Source of the DNA: Alphaproteobacteria bacterium UBA6038 | Lineage (GTDB): Bacteria; Pseudomonadota; Alphaproteobacteria; Micropepsales; Micropepsaceae | Reading direction: 5' to 3' | Length of the DNA stretch: 34,016 bases | Assembly: GCA_002429315.1 (NCBI GenBank) | Contig: DIZC01000040.1 | Coordinates: 1 to 34,016, forward strand | Shown: piece after piece, positions 1-9,572 of the stretch | How positions within the stretch are numbered: position 1 is the first letter of the stretch | How the letters are laid out: every line of letters starts with the position of its first letter | The notes under the pieces: generated by a model | Database searches by the model: none | Told to the model about the DNA's origin: nothing | The model's input: only the letters and a program-made list of their open reading frames with translations | Position numbers and translations under genes: made by a program

Positions 1-2701
1 GGCTTACGGGCAAGGTTCGCCGGTCGAAGAGATCGTCGTCACCGGCATCCGCGCTTCGGCGCAGCGATCCATTGAAGTCAAGCGCAATTCCGTCACCATC
101 ATGGATTCGGTGTCGGCGGAAGACATCGGCAAGCTGCCGGACAAGAACGTGGCGGACGCGCTGCAGCGCGTGCCCGGCGTCAACACATTCTCGCAAGCCT
201 CCGGCGAAGGCGGCTTCGACGAAAACGACCGCATCGCGCTGCGCGGCACCAATCCCAGCCTGACGCAGACCACGGTCGATGGCCACTCGGTGGCGACCGG
301 CGACTGGTTCATCCTCGATCAGTTCCAGACCGTCGGCCGCAGCGTGAGTTTCACGCTGTTCCCGTCGGAGATCGTCAATCAGGTCAACGTCTATAAGGCT
401 CAGGAAGCCGACTACGTCGAAGGCGGCGTTGCGGGCTCCGTCGACATCGTCACGCACAAACCGCTGGACTTCAAAGGGCCGTACACGGTGGAAGCATCTG
501 CGCAGGCTGTCTATTCCGATCTGCCGGGCAAGACGGATCCGCAGTTGAATGCCTTGCTAGCGTGGCAAAACGACAGCAGCACCTTCGGCGTGATGGTGCA
601 GGGCTTTTATGAAGAGCGGGACCTCCGCCGCGACGGACAGGAGTTCCTGGGCTATTCGCCCATCACCTGCACACTGAACACGCCCGGCAACCCGAGCAGC
701 GGCTGTGATCCGACCAAGGGCGGGCAGATTAACCTCCTCAAGGCGCATCCAGACCTATACAACGTACTCTACCCCAATCTGATCGGTTCGGCTCTTTTCC
801 TGCAAACACGCAAGCGCGAAGGCGGGGACATCAGCGTTCAGATCCGGCCCGACAACCACTTGGACTTTACCGCCAGCGGGTTCTACTCGCACCTCGACGC
901 CGACAATTTCAACACTAACTTCATGGCGTGGAACACCAACGAATTCAACAACAACATCCCCTCGAGCTACACCGTCAGGGACAATACCGTCGTCGCCGCG
1001 AGGTTTCCTGTCTCGTCGCCGACGCATCGCGATCCCAACAATCCGCAGCAGCGATTGTGCGCGAACAATTCCCCCGCAGGCACCGGACCGATTCCCTGTC
1101 CGGTGGACGGCGTGGTCGAGGACTCCATTTATCGCCCCGGCGCTGCGGCTGAGACCTGGTATCTCGATGGCGACGCGGTCTGGCGGCCCGACGATTTGTG
1201 GACCGTGCACGGCAAGCTGGGCTACACCGAAGGCAAGGGCCTGACGCCGTCGCAGCCGACCTGGGAAAGCGATGCCCTGACCGGCGTGTCATACGATATG
1301 ACCCACGGCGTCGCGGCCGTCAGTTTCCCCAATATCGACACCACCAACCCGGCGGACTTCCACAACGACTGGGCGTGGAGCGACCAATTCACCGCCGTGG
1401 ACAAGGAGTTTTACACCCAGGCCGATATCGAACGCGAGCTCGGCGGCGGACCACTGGATTCCGTCAAGTTCGGCGTGCGCTATTCCGACCACACGCGCAC
1501 CGTGACGGGCTTCGATCGGGGCACGTGCTTCTTCGCTTGTCCGGGCACGCCGTCGACGATGGTTGCCGACGGACGCTATCCCGGAGACTTCGCGAGTGCG
1601 TTCAGGATTCCCGGCATGTTGACGAATATCTGGCTGGCGGATCCGAAGAAGATCCAGGCCGCCGTCATGCCGCAGGTGACGCCCTACACGTCGCTGTTCG
1701 AGTATTGGCCGGGCGAATTCGAGGTCAACGAAAAGGATCTCGCCGCGTACGCCATGCTGAACTTCACCGGGCCCCGCTGGACCGGCAATGCCGGTGTGCG
1801 CGTCGTTCGAACCCAGGAAAACGTCACGACCTTCGTGACGGACGCGAACGGCACGCCCAACGCTTACGGCAATTTCGATACCGTGCCGGTTCGCCATACG
1901 TATTGGGATCCGCTGCCGAGCGCGAACTTCAACTACGATCTGACGGACGACATGAAGCTGCGCGCTGCCGTGGCCCGCGTGATCGCCCGGCCCGACTACA
2001 GCGCACTTGGCGGGGCGGTGTCGCTGAACGACACCATCCTGACCGGTACGGGCGGCAATCCGGATCTGAGGCCCGTGCGCGCCTGGACCTACAACGCCAC
2101 CTGGGAGTGGTATTTCGGAGACGCGTCGCTGCTGTCGGTCGACGCATTCTACATGGACCTGACGTCGTACGTGACGTTCGGGACGCACCAGGCGACGTAT
2201 GTGAACGCCACGCTCTCGGGCCAGGAGCACCATCAGGTGCTGTCCAGCTACGATATCACTTCGCCCCAGAATTCGAGCGGCACGGACAAAGGCGTCGAGA
2301 TCAGTTGGCAGCAGCCGATCTGGAACGGCTTCGGCGTGATCACCAATTACACCTATGCCGACGGTCACGAATCCGGCGGTGGGCCGCTGATCGGAGATGC
2401 CAAGAACACCTACAACCTCACCGGCTACTACGAAAACAGCTGGTTCAGCGCCCGCCTCGCCTGGACGTGGCGTTCCAACGTGCTGATCGGGCTGGACCGC
2501 AGCACGGCTGAGAACGAAGCTTCGATCGGCAGCCTCGACGCCTCGGTCAGCTACAATGTGACCGACAACATCGCACTTACCTTCGATGCTTTGAACCTGT
2601 CGGATGAGGTCCTCAAATACTATGCGGATAACCCGACACAGCCGCGCGCCTTCTACGATAACGGGCGGCAGTTCTTCTTCGGTGTGCGGATGAAGTACTG
2701 A
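1..2701 (+). CDS. TonB-dependent outer-membrane receptor, 5' end outside window
   Basis: This is an outer-membrane TonB-gated channel, probably for chitooligosaccharides or GlcNAc given the genes downstream. The open frame runs in from the left edge (frame starts at base 2) with no start codon, so the signal peptide is missing. A TonB-box-like stretch (EEIVVTGIRAS) precedes the plug domain, which starts IGKLPDKNVADALQRVPGV, as is typical of the Xanthomonas/Caulobacter TonB receptor subfamily. The rest is beta-barrel: alternating aromatic strands, with a C-terminal strand ending FFFGVRMKY, the terminal aromatic expected for BAM recognition. About 900 residues are visible, consistent with this subfamily. 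The ATG at 101 lies inside the plug and is not the start. The family is certain; the substrate is inferred from the hexosaminidase and PTS genes that follow. Confidence 0.95.
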   Translation, partial: AYGQGSPVEEIVVTGIRASAQRSIEVKRNSVTIMDSVSAEDIGKLPDKNVADALQRVPGVNTFSQASGEGGFDENDRIALRGTNPSLTQTTVDGHSVATGDWFILDQFQTVGRSVSFTLFPSEIVNQVNVYKAQEADYVEGGVAGSVDIVTHKPLDFKGPYTVEASAQAVYSDLPGKTDPQLNALLAWQNDSSTFGVMVQGFYEERDLRRDGQEFLGYSPITCTLNTPGNPSSGCDPTKGGQINLLKAHPDLYNVLYPNLIGSALFLQTRKREGGDISVQIRPDNHLDFTASGFYSHLDADNFNTNFMAWNTNEFNNNIPSSYTVRDNTVVAARFPVSSPTHRDPNNPQQRLCANNSPAGTGPIPCPVDGVVEDSIYRPGAAAETWYLDGDAVWRPDDLWTVHGKLGYTEGKGLTPSQPTWESDALTGVSYDMTHGVAAVSFPNIDTTNPADFHNDWAWSDQFTAVDKEFYTQADIERELGGGPLDSVKFGVRYSDHTRTVTGFDRGTCFFACPGTPSTMVADGRYPGDFASAFRIPGMLTNIWLADPKKIQAAVMPQVTPYTSLFEYWPGEFEVNEKDLAAYAMLNFTGPRWTGNAGVRVVRTQENVTTFVTDANGTPNAYGNFDTVPVRHTYWDPLPSANFNYDLTDDMKLRAAVARVIARPDYSALGGAVSLNDTILTGTGGNPDLRPVRAWTYNATWEWYFGDASLLSVDAFYMDLTSYVTFGTHQATYVNATLSGQEHHQVLSSYDITSPQNSSGTDKGVEISWQQPIWNGFGVITNYTYADGHESGGGPLIGDAKNTYNLTGYYENSWFSARLAWTWRSNVLIGLDRSTAENEASIGSLDASVSYNVTDNIALTFDALNLSDEVLKYYADNPTQPRAFYDNGRQFFFGVRMKY

Positions 2702-2764
2702 CAAGCGGGCCCATTCAGAGGGTCCGAAACGGGCGCCGGCTTTTGGCCGGCGGGGGGGAAAACT

Positions 2765-2803
2765 GGGGCGGGTTGGCGGTTCGTCACTCCGCCCCTCGTT
2801 TTT
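2765..2803 (+). terminator. Rho-independent terminator after the TonB receptor
   Basis: A perfect 7-bp GC stem (GGGGCGG at 2765-2771 and CCGCCCC at 2789-2795) is followed by TCGTTTTT. It lies 63 bp after the receptor stop and about 30 bp before the hexosaminidase start. It probably ends most receptor transcripts and may lower expression of the downstream enzyme genes relative to the receptor. Confidence 0.65.
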
Positions 2804-2832
2804 GCGCCCGAAGGTGGGCAACAGTAGCGACG

Positions 2833-5193
2833 ATGACGGCAAAGTCTCGCCAATGCCTTCGCGGTGCGGTTCTGCTGCTTGCCATCCCGTGGCTTGCATC
2901 CTGCGCCGCCGGCCCTGCCGACTGGTTTGCCGGGTTGTTCGCTTCCCCGCCTCCCGTCATCCCGCTGCCTCAGCATACGGACATGCACTCCGGCAGCCTT
3001 GTTGTCAGCGACGGCGCGGCGATCGTTTACGATCCCGCGGACGATGCCGCCAAAGGTGTCGCCAACTACTTCATGGATCTGATGCAGCGGGCACAGGGTC
3101 TTGCTCTGCATCCGCAGCCGAAACCGGTTGCAGGCGTCATCGTGCTCAAACGTCTTGCCGATCCGTCTGCGACCGGCAAGGAGGGCTACCGGTTGGACGT
3201 CACACCCGGCGGCATAACGATTTCCGCCGGTCAAACGGCCGGCCTGCTCTACGGCTGCGTGACGCTGTGGCAGTTGATGACGCAGACGCCAGGTCGGGGC
3301 GCGGTCACGCTGTCGGCGTTGCACATTGACGATGCACCGCGGTTCGCCTGGCGAGGTCTGTTGCTGGATTCAGTGCGGCACTACCAATCGCCGTCTTTCA
3401 TCAAATCGTTCATCGATGCGATGGCGCTGCACAAGTTGAACGTGCTGCACTGGCATTTGACGGATGACCAGGGTTGGCGGCTGGAGATAAAGAAGTACCC
3501 GCGACTGACCGAAATCGGCGCCTGGCGTGTTCCGGCCGGAGCGGCGCCCGCGGCTGACATTGATCCCGCCACGCATGCTCCTCGCCTTTACGGCGGTTAC
3601 TACACACAAGCCGAAGCGCGCGAGATCGTGGCCTATGCCGCCGCCCGCAACATCACCGTCGTGCCGGAAATCGAAATGCCTGGCCACTCGACGGCAGCGA
3701 TCGTCGCATATCCGAAGCTTGGTTTACTCGATCATCCGCCCGTGCAGGTTCCGAGCGACTGGGGCATCTATCCAAATCTCTACAATGCCGACGAGTCCAC
3801 CTTCGCATTTCTGGAGGATGTCCTTGCCGAGGTGATGGCGGTTTTTCCCAGCCTCTACATTCACATCGGCGGCGACGAGGCGGTGAAGACTCAGTGGAAA
3901 ACCTCGCCCGCCATTCAGGCACGCATGCACGAACTCGGGCTTGCGAACGAAGAGGCGCTGGAAGGCTATTTCGTGCAGCGTATCGGCGGCTTTCTAACGG
4001 CGCACGGCAGGCGCGTGATCGGCTGGGACGAAATCCTGGACGGGGGCGCACCACCGGATACGACAATTATGTCGTGGCGCGGCGTGGCCGGCGCTGTCAC
4101 CGCTGCGAAAACAGGCCGCAATACCGTCCTAACGCCCGCGCCCACGCTCTACATGGACAACCGTCAGAGCGGCGATGCACATGAGCCGCCCGGCCGTGGC
4201 CAGATCGTCACCCTGGCCGATGTCTACAATTTCGATCCGTCGCCGGCCGCGCTTGCCGCGGACCAACGCGCACACATCCTCGGCGTTCAGGCGAATATCT
4301 GGACCGAGCACATTCGCACTGAGGAGCGGGTGGACTACATGGCCTTCCCGCGCGCCGCGGCGTTGGCCGAACTTGGTTGGGCCGCGCCGGGGTCGCACGA
4401 CTGGAAGGGTTTTCTCACGCGGCTCGCTCCGGAATTCGACCGCTATCGAGCGCTAGGCCTCGCATTTGCGCCGAGCGCATTCGCGCCCGAGATTGCCGCA
4501 CATCGCGACGACGCGATTCCGCAGGCCTCGGTGGCGCTATCCAACCAGGCCCAGTATGGCGATTTGCGCTACACAGCCGATGGAACGCCACCGACCGCCT
4601 CCTCAGACCGCTATCGCCGCTTGCTGAAGCTACCGCTTCCTGTGCAGTTGAGTGCCGCGACATTCTCTGGCGATCGCATGCTGGCGAGCGTTACACGCTC
4701 GCTGGATTCCCTCACACTGCAGCGCCGCACCAGCCAGGAGCTCGAGTTGTGCAGCAAACGGATCTCCCTCAATCTGGAAGACGATGCGCCTCTTGCCGGC
4801 CCGCGCGCGGTGTTCCTGGTGGACATCATGAATCCGTGCTGGATCTACCGCGGCGCCGACCTCGCGGGCATCGCCGACATCGAAGCCGGCGTCGGACAGG
4901 TGCCCTTTAATTTCGAGATCGGCGACCAGGTGAACCTGATCAAATTCCATGTCCCGCAAACGCCCGATAGCGAGCTCGAAGTGCATCTCGATTCGTGCAC
5001 TGGGCCCTTGCTGGCGGACATGCCGCTCGCGCCGGCCCGCGCCAACAATGCGGTGACCACGCTGCGCGCTCCGATCGCTGCGCAAACCGGCGTGCACGAT
5101 CTCTGCTTTCTGTTTGCGCAAAACGGCGTCGATCCACTCTGGGTTCTCGATTGGGTGCGGCCGTTGCCCGGCAGCGGTGTGGCGCAGCGTTAG
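2833..5193 (+). CDS. Beta-N-acetylhexosaminidase, GH20 lipoprotein
   Basis: This enzyme releases terminal GlcNAc from chitooligosaccharides or other beta-linked aminoglycans. The ATG at 2833 is preferred over an in-frame one at 2743: it gives a lipoprotein signal peptide with lipobox LASC (lipid-modified Cys24) and leaves the terminator outside the gene; AAGGTGGG at 2811-2818 is a possible, rather distant RBS. The 786-residue product has a GH20b-type N-terminal domain followed by the catalytic barrel (NVLHWHLTDDQGWRLEIKKY). The catalytic Asp-Glu pair is D348-E349 in HIGGDEA, as required for substrate-assisted catalysis. After about residue 560 there is a chitobiase-type segment (RYTADGTPPTASSDRY) and a C-terminal all-beta region. 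Placement in the outer membrane or periplasm fits feeding the PTS encoded 9 bp downstream. Confidence 0.95.
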   Translation: MTAKSRQCLRGAVLLLAIPWLASCAAGPADWFAGLFASPPPVIPLPQHTDMHSGSLVVSDGAAIVYDPADDAAKGVANYFMDLMQRAQGLALHPQPKPVAGVIVLKRLADPSATGKEGYRLDVTPGGITISAGQTAGLLYGCVTLWQLMTQTPGRGAVTLSALHIDDAPRFAWRGLLLDSVRHYQSPSFIKSFIDAMALHKLNVLHWHLTDDQGWRLEIKKYPRLTEIGAWRVPAGAAPAADIDPATHAPRLYGGYYTQAEAREIVAYAAARNITVVPEIEMPGHSTAAIVAYPKLGLLDHPPVQVPSDWGIYPNLYNADESTFAFLEDVLAEVMAVFPSLYIHIGGDEAVKTQWKTSPAIQARMHELGLANEEALEGYFVQRIGGFLTAHGRRVIGWDEILDGGAPPDTTIMSWRGVAGAVTAAKTGRNTVLTPAPTLYMDNRQSGDAHEPPGRGQIVTLADVYNFDPSPAALAADQRAHILGVQANIWTEHIRTEERVDYMAFPRAAALAELGWAAPGSHDWKGFLTRLAPEFDRYRALGLAFAPSAFAPEIAAHRDDAIPQASVALSNQAQYGDLRYTADGTPPTASSDRYRRLLKLPLPVQLSAATFSGDRMLASVTRSLDSLTLQRRTSQELELCSKRISLNLEDDAPLAGPRAVFLVDIMNPCWIYRGADLAGIADIEAGVGQVPFNFEIGDQVNLIKFHVPQTPDSELEVHLDSCTGPLLADMPLAPARANNAVTTLRAPIAAQTGVHDLCFLFAQNGVDPLWVLDWVRPLPGSGVAQR

Positions 5194-5202
5194 GGAGGCC
5201 GC

Positions 5203-7707
5203 GTGGCGAACCTCGTCCTTGTCGCACCGATGGCGGGCTGGGTCGCGCCGCTGGACGAAGTGCCCGACCCGGTGTTCGCCGACCGCTTGCTGGGCGACGG
5301 CGTGGCGATCGATCCGGTCTCGGCAACTTTGCATGCGCCGTGCGACGGTATCGTCGCATCGTCCGCCGCGCACGCGCTCACCATCCGCGCGCCCAACGGT
5401 GCCGAGATTCTCATTCACATCGGTCTGGAAACGGTGGCGCTGGGCGGCCAGGGTTTCATCCTGCACGCGCGCGAAGGCCGCACCGTCAAAACCGGCGATC
5501 CGCTGATTGCCTTCGATCTCGACTACGTAGCTTCGCGCGCCAAAAGTCTGATTTCGCCGGTCATCGTCACCAATGGCGATGCGTTCACGATTGCCCGGCG
5601 CGAACTGGACAAGCGCGTCGCCACCGGTGAATTCCTGATGGAAGTGGCGCCACTCGGCGCGGCCTCTGCCTTTGAGCCCGACGCAACGGTCGAACGCGAG
5701 GCCCTGGTGCGTCTCGCGCACGGCATTCATGCCCGGCCCGCTGCGGTCCTTGCGAATGCCGCCAAGCGGTTCAGCGCGGGGGTCTCCCTCTCTGTGCGCA
5801 ACCGCTCCGTAAACGCGCGCAGCGTGGCGGCTCTCATGTCGCTTGGCGTGCGCCATGGCGACCGCGTCACCCTGCGCGCCAATGGCGCCGATGCCGAAAA
5901 CGCGGCGCGTGACCTTGCCTCTCTCATCGAGAAGGGGCTGGGCGAGACTCCGGTCAGTGCGCCGGCGTCGACTCTAGATTCACGATCCGCCTCCAAAGCG
6001 GCGACCGCCGAAATCAAAGGTGTCGTGCGTGGCGTCTGCGCCTCTCCCGGCACGGCCTATGGTCCGGTTGCGTGGTTCAAGCGCGCAGAGATCGCTGTTC
6101 GCGAAGCAGGAAGTGGCATCGCCACCGAAACAGCCGCTTTGGAAAAATCGCTGGCAGAGGTTCGCACACGGCTGGAATTGACGGCTGCGCATGGCGACCG
6201 CGAGCGGCGCGGCATTCTCGGAGCGCACATTTCGCTGCTCGAAGATCCGGAGATCCTGCGCGCTGCCCACAACAATATCGTTGAAGGCAAAAGTGCTGCG
6301 TTCGCCGTTCGCGTCGAACTCCGTCGGCTAGCGACAGCACTGGAGCAAAGTGGCGACGCACTAATGCGCGAGCGCGCGCATGATCTTATTGATCTTGAAC
6401 AGCAGTTGCTCGCCCACCTGAGTGGCGGGGGTCGGCAATCGGCCTCTATGCCGCGCGGGTCTATCGTGATCGCGGACGAAGTTCTGCCCTCCGAACTCGT
6501 GCAGCTGGAGCAGTCCGGCATTGCAGGCCTGTGTCTGGCCCGCGGCGGCCCGACTTCGCATGTGGCGATCCTCGCCCGCGGCATGAACCTTCCGGCGTTG
6601 GTCTCCACGGGGCCCGCTGTTCTGAACATCGCGGAAGGCGCGAACGCCATTCTCGACGCCGACGCTGGTCTGCTTCGCCTCGATCCGGACGAAGCTTCCG
6701 TTGCCGCGGTTCGCGCAAATGCCGAGCAGCGCGCGCAGAAACTGAAGCTGGCGCTTACCCATGCGCAGGAGGAGTGCCGCACGGCTGATCGCGTGCGCAT
6801 CGAGGTGTTTGCCAATCTCGGCGCCGATGCCGCTGAACCGAGAGTGGCGGTGGAATCGGGCGCCGAAGGCTGCGGCCTGTTGCGCACCGAATTCCTGTTC
6901 CTCGATCGCGCCACGCCACCGGATGAAGCGGAACAGGCAGCCGCGTATCAAGCCATTGCAGATGCGCTCGGCGGAAGGCCGCTGATCATTCGCACGCTCG
7001 ATGTCGGCGGCGACAAACCGGTTCCCTACCTGCCGTTGCCGCCGGAAGAGAACCCGGCCTTGGGCCTCCGCGGCGTTCGCGTGAGCCTTGCTCACCCCGA
7101 ACTGTTGCGTGGGCAATTGGGCGCCATCCTGCGTGTGCGGCCCGCTGGCCAGTGCCGCATCCTGCTGCCGATGATCACGTCCATTTCAGAAATTCAAGCC
7201 GTGCGCAAGATACTGGCGGAAGTTGTGCGACAGCAAAACCTCGATCCTGCAGTTGCCGTTGGCGCGATGATCGAAACGCCGGCTTCCGCGCTGATGGCAG
7301 CAGAAATTGCGGACGAGGTTGATTTCCTCTCCATCGGCAGCAACGATCTCACGCAATATACGCTTGCGATGGACCGCACCAATCCGTCGCTCGCGCAACA
7401 AGCCGACGCGTTGCATCCGGCCGTGTTGCGGCTGATCGCGCAAACTGCCGCCGCGGCACGGCAATCTGACAAGCCGGTCGCGGTGTGCGGCGGCATGGCA
7501 GGCGACTCCGCGGCCGTCCCTTTGCTGATCGGCTTCGGCGTACGCGAATTGTCCGTGCCGGGCGCCACCATTCCGCTCTTGAAACACAGCATCCGTACAC
7601 TGACGATCGCGCGCTGCGAAGCCGCCGCGGAGCAGGCTTTGCAACAAACCTCTGCGCAAGGTGTGCGCGCACTTGTGGCTGAGCAATTCGAAGGACTTGC
7701 CGCATGA
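5203..7707 (+). CDS. nagF: PTS multidomain protein EIIA(Glc)-HPr-EI
   Basis: This single 834-residue cytoplasmic protein carries three sequential phosphotransfer steps from PEP to a IIB domain. The start is GTG at 5203 with GGAGG at 5194-5198. Domain 1 (about 1-150) is EIIA of the glucose/GlcNAc class, with conserved H57 and active-site H72 (ILIHIGLE) spaced 15 apart as in E. coli Crr. Domain 2 (about 165-250) is HPr with H176 in GIHARPA. Domain 3 (about 270-834) is enzyme I, with phospho-histidine H453 in GGPTSHVAIL, the PEP-binding stretches LRTEFLFLD and RTLDVGGDKP, and the active-site Cys762 in CGGMAGD. All catalytic residues are present. The gene overlaps the permease gene by 4 bp (ATGA), so the two products form one GlcNAc PTS. 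The symbol follows Pseudomonas nagF of the same architecture. Confidence 0.95.
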   Translation: MANLVLVAPMAGWVAPLDEVPDPVFADRLLGDGVAIDPVSATLHAPCDGIVASSAAHALTIRAPNGAEILIHIGLETVALGGQGFILHAREGRTVKTGDPLIAFDLDYVASRAKSLISPVIVTNGDAFTIARRELDKRVATGEFLMEVAPLGAASAFEPDATVEREALVRLAHGIHARPAAVLANAAKRFSAGVSLSVRNRSVNARSVAALMSLGVRHGDRVTLRANGADAENAARDLASLIEKGLGETPVSAPASTLDSRSASKAATAEIKGVVRGVCASPGTAYGPVAWFKRAEIAVREAGSGIATETAALEKSLAEVRTRLELTAAHGDRERRGILGAHISLLEDPEILRAAHNNIVEGKSAAFAVRVELRRLATALEQSGDALMRERAHDLIDLEQQLLAHLSGGGRQSASMPRGSIVIADEVLPSELVQLEQSGIAGLCLARGGPTSHVAILARGMNLPALVSTGPAVLNIAEGANAILDADAGLLRLDPDEASVAAVRANAEQRAQKLKLALTHAQEECRTADRVRIEVFANLGADAAEPRVAVESGAEGCGLLRTEFLFLDRATPPDEAEQAAAYQAIADALGGRPLIIRTLDVGGDKPVPYLPLPPEENPALGLRGVRVSLAHPELLRGQLGAILRVRPAGQCRILLPMITSISEIQAVRKILAEVVRQQNLDPAVAVGAMIETPASALMAAEIADEVDFLSIGSNDLTQYTLAMDRTNPSLAQQADALHPAVLRLIAQTAAAARQSDKPVAVCGGMAGDSAAVPLLIGFGVRELSVPGATIPLLKHSIRTLTIARCEAAAEQALQQTSAQGVRALVAEQFEGLAA

Positions 7708-9491
7708 AATCGGTGCTTGAATCGCTTCAGCAGTTGGGCCGCGCGCTCATGCTGCCGATCGCCGTGCTGCCGGTGGCTGCGATTCTGCTCCGCCTCGGCC
7801 AGCCCGACATCTGGGATGCTCTGCCCGGACACACCGGTGCCGCCGTCGCCCCGCTGCTGCCGTTCGTTGCGGCGGCAGGTCAGGCGATTTTTTCAAACCT
7901 CGGCCTGCTGTTTGCCATCGGCGTCGCCGTAGGGCTTGCGAAGGAGAATCACGGTGCCGCGGGCCTCGCTGGTGTCGCTTGCTTCCTCGTGCTGACGGAG
8001 GGTGCGAAGGCACTCATCATGGTTCCCGCGGGCGAACTCGCGGGTCTCACCGGCAAATCCCTTTCGCTGGCGACGGCCGCCTTCCGCTCCGACGCGCTCG
8101 CCAAACTGAGCGTGCCGGCGGGTATTCTCTCCGGCGTCACGGCCGGTTGGCTCTACAACCGCTACAGCAACATCAAGCTGCCCGATTATCTCGCTTTCTT
8201 CGGTGGCCGCCGGTTTGTGCCGATCGCAGCCGGATTGTTTGGGTTGATCTGGGCGGCGCTGTTCGGCTTCGGGTGGCCATATTTATCCGAAGGGATGAAC
8301 GAGCTCAGCCGTGCGGTGCTCGCCGCCGGCCCCTTTGGCCTGTTCCTCTATGGCGTGCTGAACCGGCTGCTCATCGTCACAGGCCTGCACCACATCATCA
8401 ACAATCTCGCGTGGTTCATCGTCGGCGACTACCACGGCACAACCGGCGATCTGAAGCGCTTCTTCGCCGGCGATCCCAGCGCCGGCGCCTTCATGTCCGG
8501 CTTCTTCCCCATCATGATGTTCGGCCTGCCGGCCGCCTGCCTTGCGATGTATCGCGCCGCGCGGCCGGAGCGCCGTACGGCCATCGGCGGACTGCTGCTT
8601 TCGATGGCGCTCACCGCCTTCCTCACCGGTGTGACTGAGCCGATCGAATTCAGCTTCATGTTTCTGGCGCCGGCGCTCTATGCCATTCACGCTGTGCTGA
8701 CCGGCCTCTCGATGGTGGTGATGAATCTGTTGGGCGTAAAACTCGGCTTCGGCTTCTCGGCTGGTTTGTTCGACTATCTGATCAACTTCAGCAAATCGAC
8801 GCGCCCGCTATGGCTGCTGCCGGTCGGCGCGATTTATTTCGCCCTCTACTACACCGTCTTTCGGGCAGCGATCTCCTGGTTCGATCTGAAGACGCTAGGC
8901 CGCGAAGACGACGCACAGGTTCCGGTTATTGCCTCGTCATCGTCGCAAAGCCGCGGCGCCGATTTCGTCGCGGCACTCGGCGGCGCCTCCAATCTTGCGA
9001 GCGTAGATGCCTGCACCACACGTCTGCGACTGACGGTGAGTGACGGCAGCAAGATCGACGAAGCGGCGCTGAGAAGCTTGGGCGCGCGTGGCATCGTCCG
9101 TCCATCGGCAAACCTCGTACAGGTGGTGCTCGGTCCGGTCGCCGATCAGGTGGCCGGCGAGATTCGCGTCGCCCTGCCGGCCGCAGCGCGCGACGTGCGG
9201 GTTGTCGCTGTACAGCGCGCCGCCGCCAACGATAGTGGCACACATCCACAAGTCGCGGTGAACACCGATGAACTTCTCGCCGCGCTCGGCGGAAGCATCA
9301 ATGTTGAGTCGCTGCAAACCTGGTCGAGTCGACTGCTTGTGAAAATCGCGCGTGAGGAGCTTATCGATGAAGGGAGACTTCAGAAGGCAGGAATTCGCGC
9401 GATTGCAAAAGCTGCGCCGCGATTGCTCCACCTTGTTATTGGCCCCGGCGCAGAATCTGTCGCCGCCGCGCTCGCCCAAGAATGCCAATGA
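7704..9491 (+). CDS. nagE: GlcNAc-type PTS permease IIC-IIB with a second degenerate IIB
   Basis: This inner-membrane permease imports and phosphorylates N-acetylglucosamine, using phosphate from the preceding EIIA-HPr-EI protein. Residues 1 to about 400 are a glucose-superfamily IIC domain with about ten hydrophobic segments and the family stretch ITGLHHIINNLAW. A IIB domain follows (about 410-490) with phosphorylated Cys437 in DACTTRLR. A second IIB-like repeat (about 515-595) keeps the fold pattern, but the Cys position is Trp540 (QTWSSRLL), so it cannot be phosphorylated in the same way. At 595 residues the protein is longer than a IIC-IIB permease by about that repeat. Glucose specificity is the main alternative, but the hexosaminidase and nagF context favours GlcNAc. 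Confidence 0.92.
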   Translation: MKSVLESLQQLGRALMLPIAVLPVAAILLRLGQPDIWDALPGHTGAAVAPLLPFVAAAGQAIFSNLGLLFAIGVAVGLAKENHGAAGLAGVACFLVLTEGAKALIMVPAGELAGLTGKSLSLATAAFRSDALAKLSVPAGILSGVTAGWLYNRYSNIKLPDYLAFFGGRRFVPIAAGLFGLIWAALFGFGWPYLSEGMNELSRAVLAAGPFGLFLYGVLNRLLIVTGLHHIINNLAWFIVGDYHGTTGDLKRFFAGDPSAGAFMSGFFPIMMFGLPAACLAMYRAARPERRTAIGGLLLSMALTAFLTGVTEPIEFSFMFLAPALYAIHAVLTGLSMVVMNLLGVKLGFGFSAGLFDYLINFSKSTRPLWLLPVGAIYFALYYTVFRAAISWFDLKTLGREDDAQVPVIASSSSQSRGADFVAALGGASNLASVDACTTRLRLTVSDGSKIDEAALRSLGARGIVRPSANLVQVVLGPVADQVAGEIRVALPAAARDVRVVAVQRAAANDSGTHPQVAVNTDELLAALGGSINVESLQTWSSRLLVKIAREELIDEGRLQKAGIRAIAKAAPRLLHLVIGPGAESVAAALAQECQ

Positions 9492-9572
9492 GGATTCTCT
9501 GACAATGCCGATCAGCGTTATCAATGGCAGCGGCATGGGCAGGCGATACTCAGCGGTGGGGACGCTGGGCAC

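Noticed and set aside
2734..2752. CGCCGGC/GCCGGCG hairpin just after the receptor
   Set aside because: Followed by a G-run, not T; the T-tailed hairpin at 2765-2803 is the better terminator.
1289..2899. Long minus-strand ORF antisense to the receptor and extending past its end
   Set aside because: No recognised domain; Arg/Gly/Val-rich shadow of the receptor frame typical of high-GC coding DNA.
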